64,000 nucleotides of DNA from Aridibaculum aurantiacum (GTDB lineage: Bacteria; Bacteroidota; Bacteroidia; Chitinophagales; Chitinophagaceae): positions 620,001-684,000 of the forward strand of contig NZ_JAFEWC010000001.1 of the NCBI RefSeq assembly GCF_017355875.1, in the 5' to 3' direction. The notes beneath the pieces were generated by a model, which did no database searches, was not told where the DNA came from, and saw only the letters and a list, made by a program, of their open reading frames with translations. The number at the start of each line of letters is the position of its first letter. The stretch's first letter is position 1. Positions 34,173-43,660 of this stretch are shown here, one piece after another. A program made the translations under genes and the position numbers.

Positions 34173-35435
34173 ATGGTTGATGTAATACTTGGTTTACAAT
34201 GGGGCGATGAGGGTAAAGGAAAGATCGTAGATTACTTTGCTCCAGGTTACGATATAGTAGCCCGTTTCCAGGGTGGACCAAACGCAGGACATACTTTGTA
34301 TGTAGAAGATAAAAAGGTTGTACTGCACCAAATTCCTTCAGGTATATTTCACCAAAACACGATAAACCTGATTGGTGGTGGTGTGGTGCTCGATCCTGTT
34401 ACGCTTCGTAAAGAATGTGCTCTGGTAGAGTCGTTCGGAATAGATGTAAAGAAGAACTTGTACATCTCTCAACGTACCAATATCATTGTTCCTACACATC
34501 GTGCTTTAGATAAAGCTTCTGAGACTTCGAAAGGCACAGATAAAATAGGAAGTACTTTGAAAGGTATTGGACCTGCATACATGGATAAAACAGGCCGCAA
34601 TGCCATCCGTGTTGGCGATATCCTGGATAAAAGCTTTATCACGAACTATATCAAACTAAGGCTGAAGCACCAGAAGTTGCTGGATAATTTCCATTTCAAT
34701 GAAGACATTTCTGATTGGGAAGATGAATTCTTTGAAGCCATAGAATTTTTGCGCACTTTGAATATTGTAAACACAGAGTACTACGTTAATAACCAGATCA
34801 AGGACGGCAAGAAAGTACTGGCAGAAGGAGCACAGGGAAGTATGCTGGATATAGACTTTGGAACATTCCCATTCGTTACTTCATCTAATACAATTTCTGC
34901 TGGTGTATGTACCGGTTTGGGTATTGCTCCGCAAAAAATAAACGAGGTAATGGGCGTAACGAAGGCTTACTGCACCCGTGTAGGAAGCGGTCCTTTCCCA
35001 ACAGAACTATTTGATGAAACAGGCGAGGAGCTTAGAAAAATAGGAAGCGAATTTGGTGCTACTACCGGCCGTCCACGCCGCTGCGGATGGATGGATCTTG
35101 TGGCACTGCAATATGCCTGCATGATCAATGGTGTTACCAAAGTGATCATGACAAAAGCAGATGTACTTGACTCTTTCAAAGAGCTGAACATGTGTACATC
35201 TTATATTGTCAATGGTACACCAACCACTGAAGTTCCTTACCAGATATCGAAGGCAAAAGTGGAGCCTGTGTACGAGCAGTTTGAAGGATGGAATACAGAC
35301 ACCACTGCTATAAAAGATACTGCTGCTTTGCCGGCAACCATGCATTCATATGTCAAGTATATCAACGAGTTTGTTGGTGCACCTGTAAAATATGTTTCTA
35401 ACGGTCCCGGACGCGATCAGATAGTGGAACTATAA
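34173..35435 (+). CDS. purA: Adenylosuccinate synthetase
   Basis: GTP-dependent ligation of aspartate to IMP, first step from IMP to AMP. 420 residues, normal length. Motifs: GLQWGDEGKGKIVDYF (GTP/IMP loop at the N-terminus), GPNAGHTLYVEDKKVVLHQIPSG, KGIGPAYMDKTGRNAIRVGD, GAQGSMLDIDFGTFPFVTSSN, GATTGRPRRCGWMDLVAL and the C-terminal YVSNGPGRDQIVEL. Its own -7 element lies upstream. Confidence 0.98.
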   Translation: MVDVILGLQWGDEGKGKIVDYFAPGYDIVARFQGGPNAGHTLYVEDKKVVLHQIPSGIFHQNTINLIGGGVVLDPVTLRKECALVESFGIDVKKNLYISQRTNIIVPTHRALDKASETSKGTDKIGSTLKGIGPAYMDKTGRNAIRVGDILDKSFITNYIKLRLKHQKLLDNFHFNEDISDWEDEFFEAIEFLRTLNIVNTEYYVNNQIKDGKKVLAEGAQGSMLDIDFGTFPFVTSSNTISAGVCTGLGIAPQKINEVMGVTKAYCTRVGSGPFPTELFDETGEELRKIGSEFGATTGRPRRCGWMDLVALQYACMINGVTKVIMTKADVLDSFKELNMCTSYIVNGTPTTEVPYQISKAKVEPVYEQFEGWNTDTTAIKDTAALPATMHSYVKYINEFVGAPVKYVSNGPGRDQIVEL

Positions 35436-35556
35436 CAGCCTTTACAAGTGCCTGCATGAGAAAGGCGTTTGGAAAAGATATTTACCAGCAACTGCTGAAC
35501 TTATTTGGCAGAAACCAAAACAGTTTGAAAATTTACTTATAAATCTTATTTAGAAA

Positions 35557-35970
35557 ATGGCAACTAAATCTGATAATAAAACCAATACTACCGGCATATC
35601 AACAGAATTTGAAAATGTTGATTTACTAATGGCTCCAAAAAATAAATCGTTATTAGGCGAAGAGCAGGAGATCGATGTGCTGGATGATCCGGCATTTGAA
35701 TTTTTAAATGCTATAAAAAATGCTAAGTCTGCTGATGAAGAGGAAGACGATGACGACGTAGCAGAGGAAGAAGCAGACGAATGGGAAAAGCCGGAGGAAG
35801 ACGATGATTGGGATCCTGACTTTGATGAATTTGACCTGCCTAAATCTGGTAAAAAGGCCGGCGGTAAAAAATCAGCGGACGATGATGAAGACTTCAAGAT
35901 TGATGATGAGTTCAAAGATCTTTTTGCAGGGTCTTCTTCTGATTTTGATGATGAAGACGATGATTTTTAA
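35557..35970 (+). CDS. Highly acidic, low-complexity protein
   Basis: 137 residues dominated by Asp/Glu (several blocks such as EEEDDDDVAEEEADEWEKPE and the closing DFDDEDDDF), with a basic island KSGKKAGGKKS near 107-117. No folded domain or signal peptide is apparent, apart from a short N-terminal part (FENVDLLMAPKNKSLLGEEQ). It is likely disordered. Similar Asp-rich small proteins occur in Bacteroidota; function unknown. It ends 6 bases before the GTG start of the chorismate-binding enzyme, suggesting translational coupling. Confidence 0.75.
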   Translation: MATKSDNKTNTTGISTEFENVDLLMAPKNKSLLGEEQEIDVLDDPAFEFLNAIKNAKSADEEEDDDDVAEEEADEWEKPEEDDDWDPDFDEFDLPKSGKKAGGKKSADDDEDFKIDDEFKDLFAGSSSDFDDEDDDF

Positions 35971-35976
35971 TCAACC

Positions 35977-37260
35977 GTGATAAGAAGATTTTACGATTTT
36001 CCTGTAGAACATGTGCAGGATATAAAACTGAAAATGTTGAGCTGGGCTAACCGGTTCAACATTTGTTGTTTTTTAGACAACCAGCAATACCGCCTGCCAC
36101 ATCATTCAGAAGAATGCCTGGTAGGAGTGGGTGTCCTGAAACACTTTGAACCAGCCGAAGATTTCCTATATTCTCTTTCTTCATTTTGCTCCGCTGCCGC
36201 TGATTACATCTTTGGCCACTTTAGCTACGACTGTAAGAATTATCTTGAACCGCTTACTTCTTCTCATCCTGATGGAATAGGTTTTCCTGATGCTTTTCTT
36301 TTTGTTCCGCAAGTGGTTCTACGCCTGCACCAGCAGCAGTTACAAATAGGTGTAACAATCGATGATGCTGCCACCATTTTCAAGGAAATACTGGAAGAGG
36401 AGTTTCCTATAAAAGCTTTGCCTGCTGTTAAGCTGCTGCCACGCATAGAACACGCAGCGTACTTGGCAATAATAGAGCAGCTAAAGCAGCATATAAAGCG
36501 TGGCGACTGCTATGAGATCAACTTCTGCCAGGAGTTCTACAGCCATCATGTTGTGCTTGATCCAGTGCAGGTATACCAGCGTTTACAGGAGGTATCTCCC
36601 AATCCTTTTTCTGCGTATTACCGGGTAAATGACAAATACCTGGCTTGTGCCAGCCCTGAGCGTTATGTACGTAAAGAAGGCAAACGGATCATTTCTCAGC
36701 CAATAAAAGGCACTGCGCCTCGTAATCATGAAGATAAAACAGCCGATGACGCCAATAAACAACGGCTGTTAAGCACACAGAAAGAGCGCAGTGAAAATGT
36801 AATGATAGTAGACCTGGTGCGAAATGACCTGGCAAAAATTTGCACACAGGGTTCTGTAAAGGTAGAGGAGCTGCTTGGCCTCTATTCTTTTCCAAATGTG
36901 CACCAGATGATCTCTACTATATCTGGCACCTTGCCTCCATCTGTAGGTATTGCAGAAGTATTAGCTGCTACCTTTCCAATGGGTAGCATGACCGGTGCTC
37001 CTAAGCGGCGGGTGCTGGAACTGGTGGAGCAATATGAAAAGACGAAGCGCGGTATTTTCTCCGGTACAGTAGGCTATATTTCGCCTGCTGGTGATTTTGA
37101 CTTCAACGTGGTTATAAGAAGTATAATGTACAATAGTAGCAGCAAATACCTTTCTTACCAAGTTGGTGGCGGTATAACATACCTAAGCGATCCGCAACAG
37201 GAATACGAGGAGTGCCTGCTAAAAGCGCAAGCAATTGAAAAAGTGCTTTCCGAAAAATAA
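35977..37260 (+). CDS. pabB: Chorismate-binding enzyme, aminodeoxychorismate synthase component I-like
   Basis: 427-residue member of the anthranilate/ADC synthase component I family; it probably makes aminodeoxychorismate for folate. Core motifs: IKRGDCYEINFCQEFY, FSAYYRVNDKYLACASPERYVRKEGKRIISQPIKGTAPR, ERSENVMIVDLVRNDLAKIC, TFPMGSMTGAPKRRVLEL and the C-terminal YQVGGGITYLSDPQQEYEECLLKA. PIKGT (a Thr where isochorismate enzymes differ) fits the aminating group. Start GTG at 35977. The N-terminal part is divergent, and anthranilate synthase cannot be excluded because no pabA/trpG is adjacent. Confidence 0.88.
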   Translation: MIRRFYDFPVEHVQDIKLKMLSWANRFNICCFLDNQQYRLPHHSEECLVGVGVLKHFEPAEDFLYSLSSFCSAAADYIFGHFSYDCKNYLEPLTSSHPDGIGFPDAFLFVPQVVLRLHQQQLQIGVTIDDAATIFKEILEEEFPIKALPAVKLLPRIEHAAYLAIIEQLKQHIKRGDCYEINFCQEFYSHHVVLDPVQVYQRLQEVSPNPFSAYYRVNDKYLACASPERYVRKEGKRIISQPIKGTAPRNHEDKTADDANKQRLLSTQKERSENVMIVDLVRNDLAKICTQGSVKVEELLGLYSFPNVHQMISTISGTLPPSVGIAEVLAATFPMGSMTGAPKRRVLELVEQYEKTKRGIFSGTVGYISPAGDFDFNVVIRSIMYNSSSKYLSYQVGGGITYLSDPQQEYEECLLKAQAIEKVLSEK

Positions 37261-37262
37261 AA

Positions 37263-37284
37263 GAGGCTACCCGTAGGCAGCCTC
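37263..37284 (-). terminator. Terminator downstream of the lytic transglycosylase gene
   Basis: GAGGCT (37263-37268) pairs with AGCCTC (37279-37284) with partial inner pairing; on the minus strand TTTTATTTTT follows. It lies between convergent stops and could serve both genes. Confidence 0.65.
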
Positions 37285-37305
37285 ATAAAAAATCATCAAC
37301 ACCAA

Positions 37306-38370
37306 TTATTGACCAGCAGAAAAAGCATTTGATGAATTGATCATAAACTGAACTGATTCGTTCAGAATGTTGTTTTTCTTGCTTGAGAACATATTTACCT
37401 TCTCCTTAGGGAGACGGAGGTTGTAGCTATTTCCCATCGACAAAACCTTGTCGAATTGCGGGTTCATCTTATTGAATTCCGTGACTTCCATCCCTAGTTG
37501 TTTAGCAACTACAAGCGAATTGTACTTGCCACTGATCTCTACTATAGAAGTATTAGCATCTTCTACAGGCTGAAGAGCAGCTACCGGCTTTACGGCCTTC
37601 AATTCGGCAGCAGTCATTGTAGTCAGGCCGCCGTTGCCTTCCAGCACATAGTGCGTACCTATGAACTTCTTCACGTGGTTACGGGTTTCCAGGGGCAGGT
37701 AAGCTTGTAGCTCCCAGAAGTTGGTGCTCCCGCTTTTCCTGATTGCCTGGCGCATTCTTCCTGCACCGCAATTATAGGCTGCCACCACAAGGATCCAGTC
37801 GTTGAACTGGCCGTAGAGTTCTTTTAGAATTTTAGCAGCTGCGTGGGTGCTCTTGAGGAAATTAGTTCTTTCGTCTACTTTACCACCTACTTTCAAGCCC
37901 ATACGCCTGGCTTCAGAAGCCATTATCTGCCATGGACCAACCGCACCAGCTACAGATACCACATTTGGTTGTAGCTGCGATTCTATTACAGAAAGGTATT
38001 TCAGTTCTTTAGGAACATCATATTTGCTCAGGATACCATCATACATGTCAAAGTATGGTTTGCCCCATACTCGCATTTTCTCAAGGGCGGTTCCACGCTT
38101 TTGTATATAATCTTGTACAAAAGGAACAGCTTTAGGGTTTAGCTGAGAGATGTAAGGTTTAGCAGGGTCGAAAGTGCTGGCAGAAAACAGGCTTTTAAAT
38201 CCATCTTTAGTTTGGCCTGATTCTTTGGGGTTTTTATTGTCAGTATCGTTGGTTGCACTTTTGAAAGCGATTGTTACGATACCAAGGGTTACAATAATTA
38301 AACTGACTGCTATAGATTTTACAAGCCGACGTAGCTTAACAAGGAGGTTCACATTTTTCATGAATAGCAT
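37306..38370 (-). CDS. Membrane-anchored lytic transglycosylase with LysM-like tail
   Basis: 354 residues. A membrane anchor or signal segment (about 16-36, SIAVSLIIVTLGIVTIAF) leads to a transglycosylase SLT domain with the catalytic Glu in KYLSVIESQLQPNVVSVAGAVGPWQIM and the later AYNCGAGRMRQAI. The C-terminal portion (VEISGKYNSLVVAKQLGMEVTEFNKMNPQF, ending SYNLRLP) has LysM-like features. Such MltD-type enzymes cut glycan strands of peptidoglycan in the periplasm. Start could also be the ATG at 38361; both give the same domain set. Confidence 0.92.
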   Translation of the reverse strand: MLFMKNVNLLVKLRRLVKSIAVSLIIVTLGIVTIAFKSATNDTDNKNPKESGQTKDGFKSLFSASTFDPAKPYISQLNPKAVPFVQDYIQKRGTALEKMRVWGKPYFDMYDGILSKYDVPKELKYLSVIESQLQPNVVSVAGAVGPWQIMASEARRMGLKVGGKVDERTNFLKSTHAAAKILKELYGQFNDWILVVAAYNCGAGRMRQAIRKSGSTNFWELQAYLPLETRNHVKKFIGTHYVLEGNGGLTTMTAAELKAVKPVAALQPVEDANTSIVEISGKYNSLVVAKQLGMEVTEFNKMNPQFDKVLSMGNSYNLRLPKEKVNMFSSKKNNILNESVQFMINSSNAFSAGQ

Positions 38371-38438
38371 TACGAATGTTTAGTTAATGAAATCGGGTTT
38401 GAAGCAGCTTTGGTTGAGCCTTTGGCTTTGGTAAGAAC

Positions 38439-39878
38439 TTAGATTTTACCTTCTTTCAGATCCATCATCTGTTTGGCGAAGGCCAGCAAAGGTAGGTCAT
38501 TGTGCCGAGAAGTCATCACCTGCAAGCCAAAGGGCAGGTTGTCGGCGGTTTTGAATAGTGGGATAGAAATAGCAGGAATTCCTACCAAATTAGCATACAC
38601 CGTATAGATATCAGCAAGGAACATTTCAACCGGGTCTTTCTTTTCTCCCAGCTTGAAAGCAGGAGAGGGAACAGTGGGTAGTAGTATGGCGTCGTATTGT
38701 TGAAATATCGTATCCGTCTGCGTCTTTAGAAGCTGCCTAACCTGTTGGGCTTTAGTAAAGTAGGCGTCGTAGTAACCGGCGCTCAAAACGAAGGTTCCAA
38801 GTAAGATTCTGCGCTTCACTTCCGCGCCAAAACCTTCGCTTCTTACACCTTTATAAGCTTCGCTGATGTCGGTAATTGAGTGGGAAAATTTCTTCCCAAA
38901 ACGTACCCCGTCATACCTCGAAAGGTTGCTACTAGCCTCTGCAGTTGTTAAAATATAATAAGTAGGAATAATGTAGTCAAGTAGTTCAAAATCAATAGCT
39001 TCTACTGTATGTCCAGCAGCTGTTAAAATTTCTGTAAAGGAATTTACATGGGTAGAAATTTCACCATTTAAGCTGGGATGTTCAAGCGCATTTTTGAAGT
39101 AGCAATACCGTTGTTTTTGCTCGCCAATTTCTACAGGATAAGAAATGGTGGCGGGTTTTTGAATCATGGTGCTGTCGTAGTCGTCTGCACCACTTATTGT
39201 ATCCAGCACAAGTGCTACATCATCTACTGTGTTGGCAAAAATGCCGATCTGGTCGAACGAAGATGCGTAAGCAATTAAGCCATACCTGGAAATGGTGCCG
39301 TAGGTAGGTTTAAAACCAACTACACCACAAAAATCCGCTGGCTGTCGTACTGATCCTCCTGTATCGCTGCCCAAGCTTACCATGCACATACCTGCCTGTA
39401 CAGCTACGGCTGATCCTCCTGATGAGCCTCCCGGTACACGTGTGAGATCTGCAGCATTTAGTACCGGTCCAAAAGCCGAATTTTCGTTGCTGCTACCCAT
39501 GGCAAACTCGTCGCAGTTTTGCCGGCCTATGATGATGGCATCTTCGTGTAGCAATCTTTCGGTAGCAGTAGCATTATATATAGAGGTGTATTCAGCCAGG
39601 ATAGCAGAAGCAGCAGAGACTTTATGGCCGGTAAAGCATATAACGTCTTTAAGTCCTACAACTACGCCATGTAAAGCACCTATACCTTCGCCGGCTGATC
39701 GTTTTTCATCCAGCTGCCTTGCCCGGGCCAGCGCTTCCTCTTCATACACCTCCAACCACGCGTTCAGGTGCTGATGTTCTTTGATTTGCTGTAAATAAAA
39801 AAGAACGGCATCCACGCAAGTGGTAGTACCGTTCTTCAATTCGTTTATATACCTAGTAATGGTGCTAAAGCTAAACAA
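38439..39878 (-). CDS. gatA: Asp-tRNA(Asn)/Glu-tRNA(Gln) amidotransferase subunit A
   Basis: Amidase subunit of the GatCAB complex, which converts misacylated Glu-tRNA(Gln) or Asp-tRNA(Asn). 479 residues. The Ser-cisSer-Lys set is visible: Lys in VVGLKDVICF, Ser in GGSSGGSAVAVQAG, Ser in SLGSDTGGSVRQPA. C-terminal stretch YTVYANLVGIPAISIPL is typical. gatB and gatC are not in the window. It precedes no clear terminator and lies 17 bases from tatA on the same strand. Confidence 0.95.
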   Translation of the reverse strand: MFSFSTITRYINELKNGTTTCVDAVLFYLQQIKEHQHLNAWLEVYEEEALARARQLDEKRSAGEGIGALHGVVVGLKDVICFTGHKVSAASAILAEYTSIYNATATERLLHEDAIIIGRQNCDEFAMGSSNENSAFGPVLNAADLTRVPGGSSGGSAVAVQAGMCMVSLGSDTGGSVRQPADFCGVVGFKPTYGTISRYGLIAYASSFDQIGIFANTVDDVALVLDTISGADDYDSTMIQKPATISYPVEIGEQKQRYCYFKNALEHPSLNGEISTHVNSFTEILTAAGHTVEAIDFELLDYIIPTYYILTTAEASSNLSRYDGVRFGKKFSHSITDISEAYKGVRSEGFGAEVKRRILLGTFVLSAGYYDAYFTKAQQVRQLLKTQTDTIFQQYDAILLPTVPSPAFKLGEKKDPVEMFLADIYTVYANLVGIPAISIPLFKTADNLPFGLQVMTSRHNDLPLLAFAKQMMDLKEGKI

Positions 39879-39895
39879 CCTGCAGCCTTTTAAAA

Positions 39896-40135
39896 TTAAG
39901 ATGGCTGAGTAGGAGTAGTAGAAGTAGTAGTCGTAGACGCTTTCACCTCATTTTCGTTCATTCCTTCTTCTATTTCTCTCTTTACATTCGATTTTGCATC
40001 GTTGAATTCGCGAATGCCTCTTCCAATGCCACGCATAAATTCAGGGATCTTTCTACCGCCAAAAAGAATAAGGATGGCCAAAACAATTAGTATCCACTCA
40101 CTTCCACCAGGCATTCCTATAAATAGGTTCGTCAT
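39896..40135 (-). CDS. tatA: Sec-independent (twin-arginine) translocase subunit TatA/TatE
   Basis: 79-residue protein with one membrane helix (about 8-25, GSEWILIVLAILILFGGRKIPEF), followed by the amphipathic helix FMRGIGRGIREFNDAKS and an acidic/Thr-rich tail (TTTTSTTPTQPS). The hinge glycine and the FGGRKIPE motif are typical of TatA/E. It forms the pore of the Tat system with TatC, which is not in this window. Lies 17 bases before gatA and probably co-transcribed with it. Confidence 0.92.
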   Translation of the reverse strand: MTNLFIGMPGGSEWILIVLAILILFGGRKIPEFMRGIGRGIREFNDAKSNVKREIEEGMNENEVKASTTTTSTTPTQPS

Positions 40136-40235
40136 AATTCAGACAATTTAGATTACAAAAATAGGCTTATAAAGTTGTTTTTACAGCCACTGCTCTTAAA
40201 ATACGTATAAAGTGACGCTATGGTTCAAATAAAAA

Positions 40236-40258
40236 AACGGAAACCTTCGGCTTCCGTT
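40236..40258 (-). terminator. Intrinsic terminator of rplS
   Basis: AACGGAA (40236-40242) pairs with TTCCGTT (40252-40258) with a CTTCGG-type apex; on the minus strand a run of seven T follows. It lies 23 bases past the rplS stop. Confidence 0.88.
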
Positions 40259-40280
40259 CAAGTATTTAACTACCAGTAGA

Positions 40281-40628
40281 TTAATATCTTTTTTCTTTAA
40301 TCCTTGCACTCTTACCGCTTCTTTCGCGCAGGTAAAACAGTTTAGCACGACGAACCTTACCTACTTTGTGAAGTACGATTGATTCAATGTTTGGTGAGTT
40401 CACAGGGAACAGACGCTCTACACCTACGCCATCAGATATTTTACGAACAGTGAAAGTAGCAGTAGCTCCCTGGCCCTGGCGCTTGATCACGTCTCCTTTA
40501 AAAGACTGGATCCTTTCCTTGTTTCCTTCAATAATCTTATAATTTACGGTAACGTTGTCACCGGCTTTAAATTTAGGCACCTGTTTGGTAGCAGTCAACT
40601 GCTCATGCACGTAAGCTACAGCGTTCAT
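40281..40628 (-). CDS. rplS: 50S ribosomal protein L19
   Basis: 115-residue ribosomal protein at the 30S-50S interface. The motif set [61 protein letters not shown] and the C-terminal [22 protein letters not shown] is diagnostic. Usual partners trmD/rimM are not adjacent. A strong terminator follows, so it is monocistronic here. Confidence 0.98.
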   Translation of the reverse strand: MNAVAYVHEQLTATKQVPKFKAGDNVTVNYKIIEGNKERIQSFKGDVIKRQGQGATATFTVRKISDGVGVERLFPVNSPNIESIVLHKVGKVRRAKLFYLRERSGKSARIKEKRY

Positions 40629-40758
40629 ATCAAAATATTTTTGCGGAGTGCGAAGGTAAGGGTGAAGCTTTTAATTTCAAAAACTAATTTCATCTTTTTA
40701 GCATTCCCTTCGCTTCTGATGGTTTAGATGCTGCAAACCTACGACATCTAAAGGCAGT

Positions 40759-41511
40759 TTAGTGGCGATACAAATAATAAGGCCCATTTTTAGGCGAGAA
40801 GCAATTAAGTGATACTGGCTTTCCGAAAAAATAATCTCTTACAGCCTTGTATTCTTCCTGTTGTTTATGGTAATTATCAAAAATAATCACCCCGCCCAGC
40901 ACCAGTCTTGGATAAAAGAATTCAAGTGAGGTGGTTGTCATTTCGTAATTGTCGAGGTCAATGTTCAGGTAAGAGATCTTCAGTTCAGGATTTTCTATTA
41001 GGTATGCAGCTATGGAGTCGTCTACGTGCCCCGGAATGAACTCTATATCTTCTGCATTTGCCTTCCGCATCATCGCCTGTTGATTATCCTTGATTGCGAT
41101 CCCTACATTCTTAATCTTCAGGTTCAATAAAGGATCTGGTATATGCTGGTTGGTATAACTAAACTTTTCAAATGCTATCATGTGACGGTTCTGTGATGGC
41201 TTCATGGCTTGTTTCAGTGCCATGAATCTTACAAAACCTTCTTCTGCAGCAATTCCACATTTTACGATGCTTCCATTGAGGGACGCAACCTGTTTGTATA
41301 TTTCTACGTGAGCAAGTAATTTACCAGACTTATTGCGGGGCGTGACCAGGGGCAAAAGAACTTTGTCCTTATCTGATGGAAATGCAACAAATGACTTCAT
41401 AAACGCAATTGTTTCCGAAAGGGGGATTAATGTTTCAGACAATTGGCTGATCAATGAATACGGATGGCTTTGGAGAAAATATTGGATGAGCGGCAGTGAA
41501 AGCTGCGGCAT
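40759..41511 (-). CDS. TylF/MycF-like SAM-dependent methyltransferase
   Basis: 250 residues. The second half is TylF-like: LKISYLNIDLDNYEMTTTSLEFFYPRLVLGGVIIFDNYH has the metal-binding Asp pattern and the product-binding strand of macrocin O-methyltransferase relatives. The SAM-binding motif region reads SIVKCGIAAEEGFVRFMAL and is less canonical. Such enzymes modify sugars or small metabolites; no biosynthetic cluster surrounds it, so its substrate cannot be inferred. Stands alone on the minus strand between rplS and rny. Possibly recently acquired, but codon use looks ordinary. Confidence 0.8.
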   Translation of the reverse strand: MPQLSLPLIQYFLQSHPYSLISQLSETLIPLSETIAFMKSFVAFPSDKDKVLLPLVTPRNKSGKLLAHVEIYKQVASLNGSIVKCGIAAEEGFVRFMALKQAMKPSQNRHMIAFEKFSYTNQHIPDPLLNLKIKNVGIAIKDNQQAMMRKANAEDIEFIPGHVDDSIAAYLIENPELKISYLNIDLDNYEMTTTSLEFFYPRLVLGGVIIFDNYHKQQEEYKAVRDYFFGKPVSLNCFSPKNGPYYLYRH

Positions 41512-41569
41512 AGTTAGTATGACTGCACCTTTATGAAATCAGTTGCATAAGTAGCCTATATACGCAAAA

Positions 41570-41591
41570 AACCACCGCAAAGGCGGTGGTT
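41570..41591 (-). terminator. Intrinsic terminator of rny
   Basis: AACCACCGC (41570-41578) and GCGGTGGTT (41583-41591) form a perfect 9-bp stem with 4-base loop; on the minus strand TTTTT follows. It lies 19 bases past the rny stop. Confidence 0.88.
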
Positions 41592-41610
41592 CACATTAAG
41601 TTGAGGTTAA

Positions 41611-43176
41611 TTACCTGGCTATATTCACAGCACGTTTTTCTCTTATCACTGTCACTTTTATCTGGCCCGGGTAAGTCATTTCAGTTTGTATCTTCTGCGC
41701 TATTTCAAAGCTAAGCTTGTCGCTATCGTTATCCGTTACCTTATCGGCTTCTACTATTACGCGTAGTTCTCTTCCTGCCTGGATGGCGTAAGCTTTCTCT
41801 ACTCCCTGGTAGCCCAGAGCAAGTGTTTCCAGTTCTTTTATGCGCTGCAGGTACTGCTGCATGATTTCGCGACGTGCGCCCGGCCTTGCACCGCTAATAG
41901 CATCACAAGCTTGTATAATAGGCGAGATAACATATTGCATCTCCATTTCATCGTGGTGAGCACCAATGGCATTTACCACTGCAGGATTTTCGCCATACTT
42001 TTCTGCCAGCTTAGCACCAAGTAATGCGTGGCTCAGTTCTGTTTCTTCGTCAGGTACTTTACCAATATCGTGAAGCAGCCCGGCTCTTTTAGCCAGTTTT
42101 GGATTCATGCCTAGTTCGCTTGCCATAAGGCCACAAAGGTTTGCAACTTCCCGGCTGTGCATCAGCAGGTTTTGTCCATAAGAAGAACGGAACCTCATTT
42201 TACCTACGATACGTACCAGCTCTTTGTGAAGGCCATGAATACCTAATTCTATAACGGTGCGCTCACCGATCTCCATAATTTGTTCTTCCAGTTGCTTCCT
42301 TGTTTTCTCCACCACCTCTTCTATACGTGCAGGGTGAATACGGCCATCTGAAATAAGGCGCTGTAGAGAGAGACGTGCGATCTCCCTACGAAGCGGATCG
42401 AAAGAAGAAAGTACAATTGCTTCAGGGGTATCATCTACTATCAGGTCTACCCCGGTGGCAGCTTCTATAGCACGTATATTTCTACCTTCTCTACCAATGA
42501 TCTGCCCTTTAATCTCATCTGTTTCCAGGTTGAAAACAGTAATGGCATTTTCTATAGCTTGTTCGGCGGCTGTCCTTTGGATAGTTTGTATAATGATCTT
42601 CCTTGCTTCCTTGTTAGCCTTCTGCTTAGCGTCGTCCAGTATTTCTTGTTGCAAGCCAAGGGCACGTGTATGTGCTTCCTGCTTCAGGCTTTCTATCAGT
42701 TGATTCTTTGCTTCTTCAGCAGTAAGTCCAGCAATTTTTTCTAAGCGGCGAATATGTTCCTCTTGGTGTTTTTCCAGTTCTGTGCGTTTCTGGTTTACTA
42801 CCTCTATCTGCCTGTTCAGGTTTTCTTTTATCGCCTCATTCTCCTTCAGCTGCTTTTCAAGATTATTCTCTTTTTGATTGATGCTAACTTCTTTTTGCTT
42901 AAGCCTGTTCTCAACATCGCTGATCTTACGATTACGGTCCAGTACCTCTTTATCGTGCTCACTCTTTAGCTGTACAAACTTTTCTTTCGCTTCCAGTATT
43001 TTCTCTTTCTTCAGCGTTTCTGCCTGGAGCTGTGCATCTGAAATAATTTTTTGAGCTTGTTGTTCTGCTTCTTCTACTTGTTTACGGGTATCTTTTGCAA
43101 ATACGAATTTTCCTATTATTACTCCTACAATCACTCCTGCTACGACTGCGATTATGGATATTATGATCGGATCCAT
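41611..43176 (-). CDS. rny: Ribonuclease Y
   Basis: Membrane-bound endoribonuclease that starts mRNA decay in bacteria lacking RNase E. 521 residues: an N-terminal membrane helix (about 3-26, [23 protein letters not shown]), a long coiled coil (about 30-190, Lys/Glu/Gln rich), a KH domain ([21 protein letters not shown]), and the HD domain with the catalytic pair in [11 protein letters not shown] plus AIGAHHDE. Own terminator follows. In many Bacteroidota rny stands next to zapA; here a lipoprotein gene lies between them. Confidence 0.97.
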   Translation of the reverse strand: MDPIIISIIAVVAGVIVGVIIGKFVFAKDTRKQVEEAEQQAQKIISDAQLQAETLKKEKILEAKEKFVQLKSEHDKEVLDRNRKISDVENRLKQKEVSINQKENNLEKQLKENEAIKENLNRQIEVVNQKRTELEKHQEEHIRRLEKIAGLTAEEAKNQLIESLKQEAHTRALGLQQEILDDAKQKANKEARKIIIQTIQRTAAEQAIENAITVFNLETDEIKGQIIGREGRNIRAIEAATGVDLIVDDTPEAIVLSSFDPLRREIARLSLQRLISDGRIHPARIEEVVEKTRKQLEEQIMEIGERTVIELGIHGLHKELVRIVGKMRFRSSYGQNLLMHSREVANLCGLMASELGMNPKLAKRAGLLHDIGKVPDEETELSHALLGAKLAEKYGENPAVVNAIGAHHDEMEMQYVISPIIQACDAISGARPGARREIMQQYLQRIKELETLALGYQGVEKAYAIQAGRELRVIVEADKVTDNDSDKLSFEIAQKIQTEMTYPGQIKVTVIREKRAVNIAR

Positions 43177-43660
43177 GCTATAGTTGTTTTTTATTGGTTA
43201 TAATGTCCCATCCCAAATCAGATTTTTGATTTTGTAATTGAATGAGGTGTAAGGGGGCGAAGATAATTATAATAGGTGATAAAAAACGGTAGCTAAAACC
43301 GCTCGTTTTTGCAAGAAAATCCTGCAACAATTCCTTCTAATTAAGCCAGTTAGAATCTATTTTTCTTTTTAATTAGAAATATTTTTTCTGAAGTTGGAAT
43401 GCAAGAATACCTGCATATTTAAAATAATAAATACCTGCTGGTTGAAAATACAAGCTGTTATATATAGAGATAAAATTGATAAGGTTTTTGCGCGTACACA
43501 AGTCGGTTCATTTTGTTTAAATGGTTCTCCTTCAGTGGGTTTTGTGTATCAACGGATGCATCCTTTCTTCTTGTAGTACCATCTTTTCTGTTATCCTCCA
43601 ATATCTTCTTGAATAGCCGCTAAGCTGATACCCGCATTTATTCCTTTTAAATTTTTATGT
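43177..43660. other. 484-base intergenic region upstream of rny and the lipoprotein gene
   Basis: AT-rich gap between divergent starts (rny minus, lipoprotein plus). No convincing gene is seen. It holds a perfect 10-bp inverted repeat (TTCTAATTAA at 43335-43344, TTAATTAGAA at 43369-43378) and a second possible partner TTAGAA at 43350-43355. It is unlike the well-packed neighbours and could contain promoters for both genes or the remains of a lost gene. Confidence 0.5.

Noticed and set aside
35438-35466. Weak hairpin after purA (GCCTTT/AAAGGC)
   Set aside because: Six base pairs with an 17-base loop and no T-run; too weak to call a terminator.
35456-35542. 28-codon frame (starts MRKAFGKDIYQQLLNLFG) between purA and the acidic protein
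   Set aside because: Very short, no membrane or domain signal beyond chance. Could be checked by conservation but is not supported here.
42754-42969. Hydrophobic plus-strand frame opposite the rny coiled coil
   Set aside because: Leu/Phe richness results from reading Lys/Glu codons backwards.
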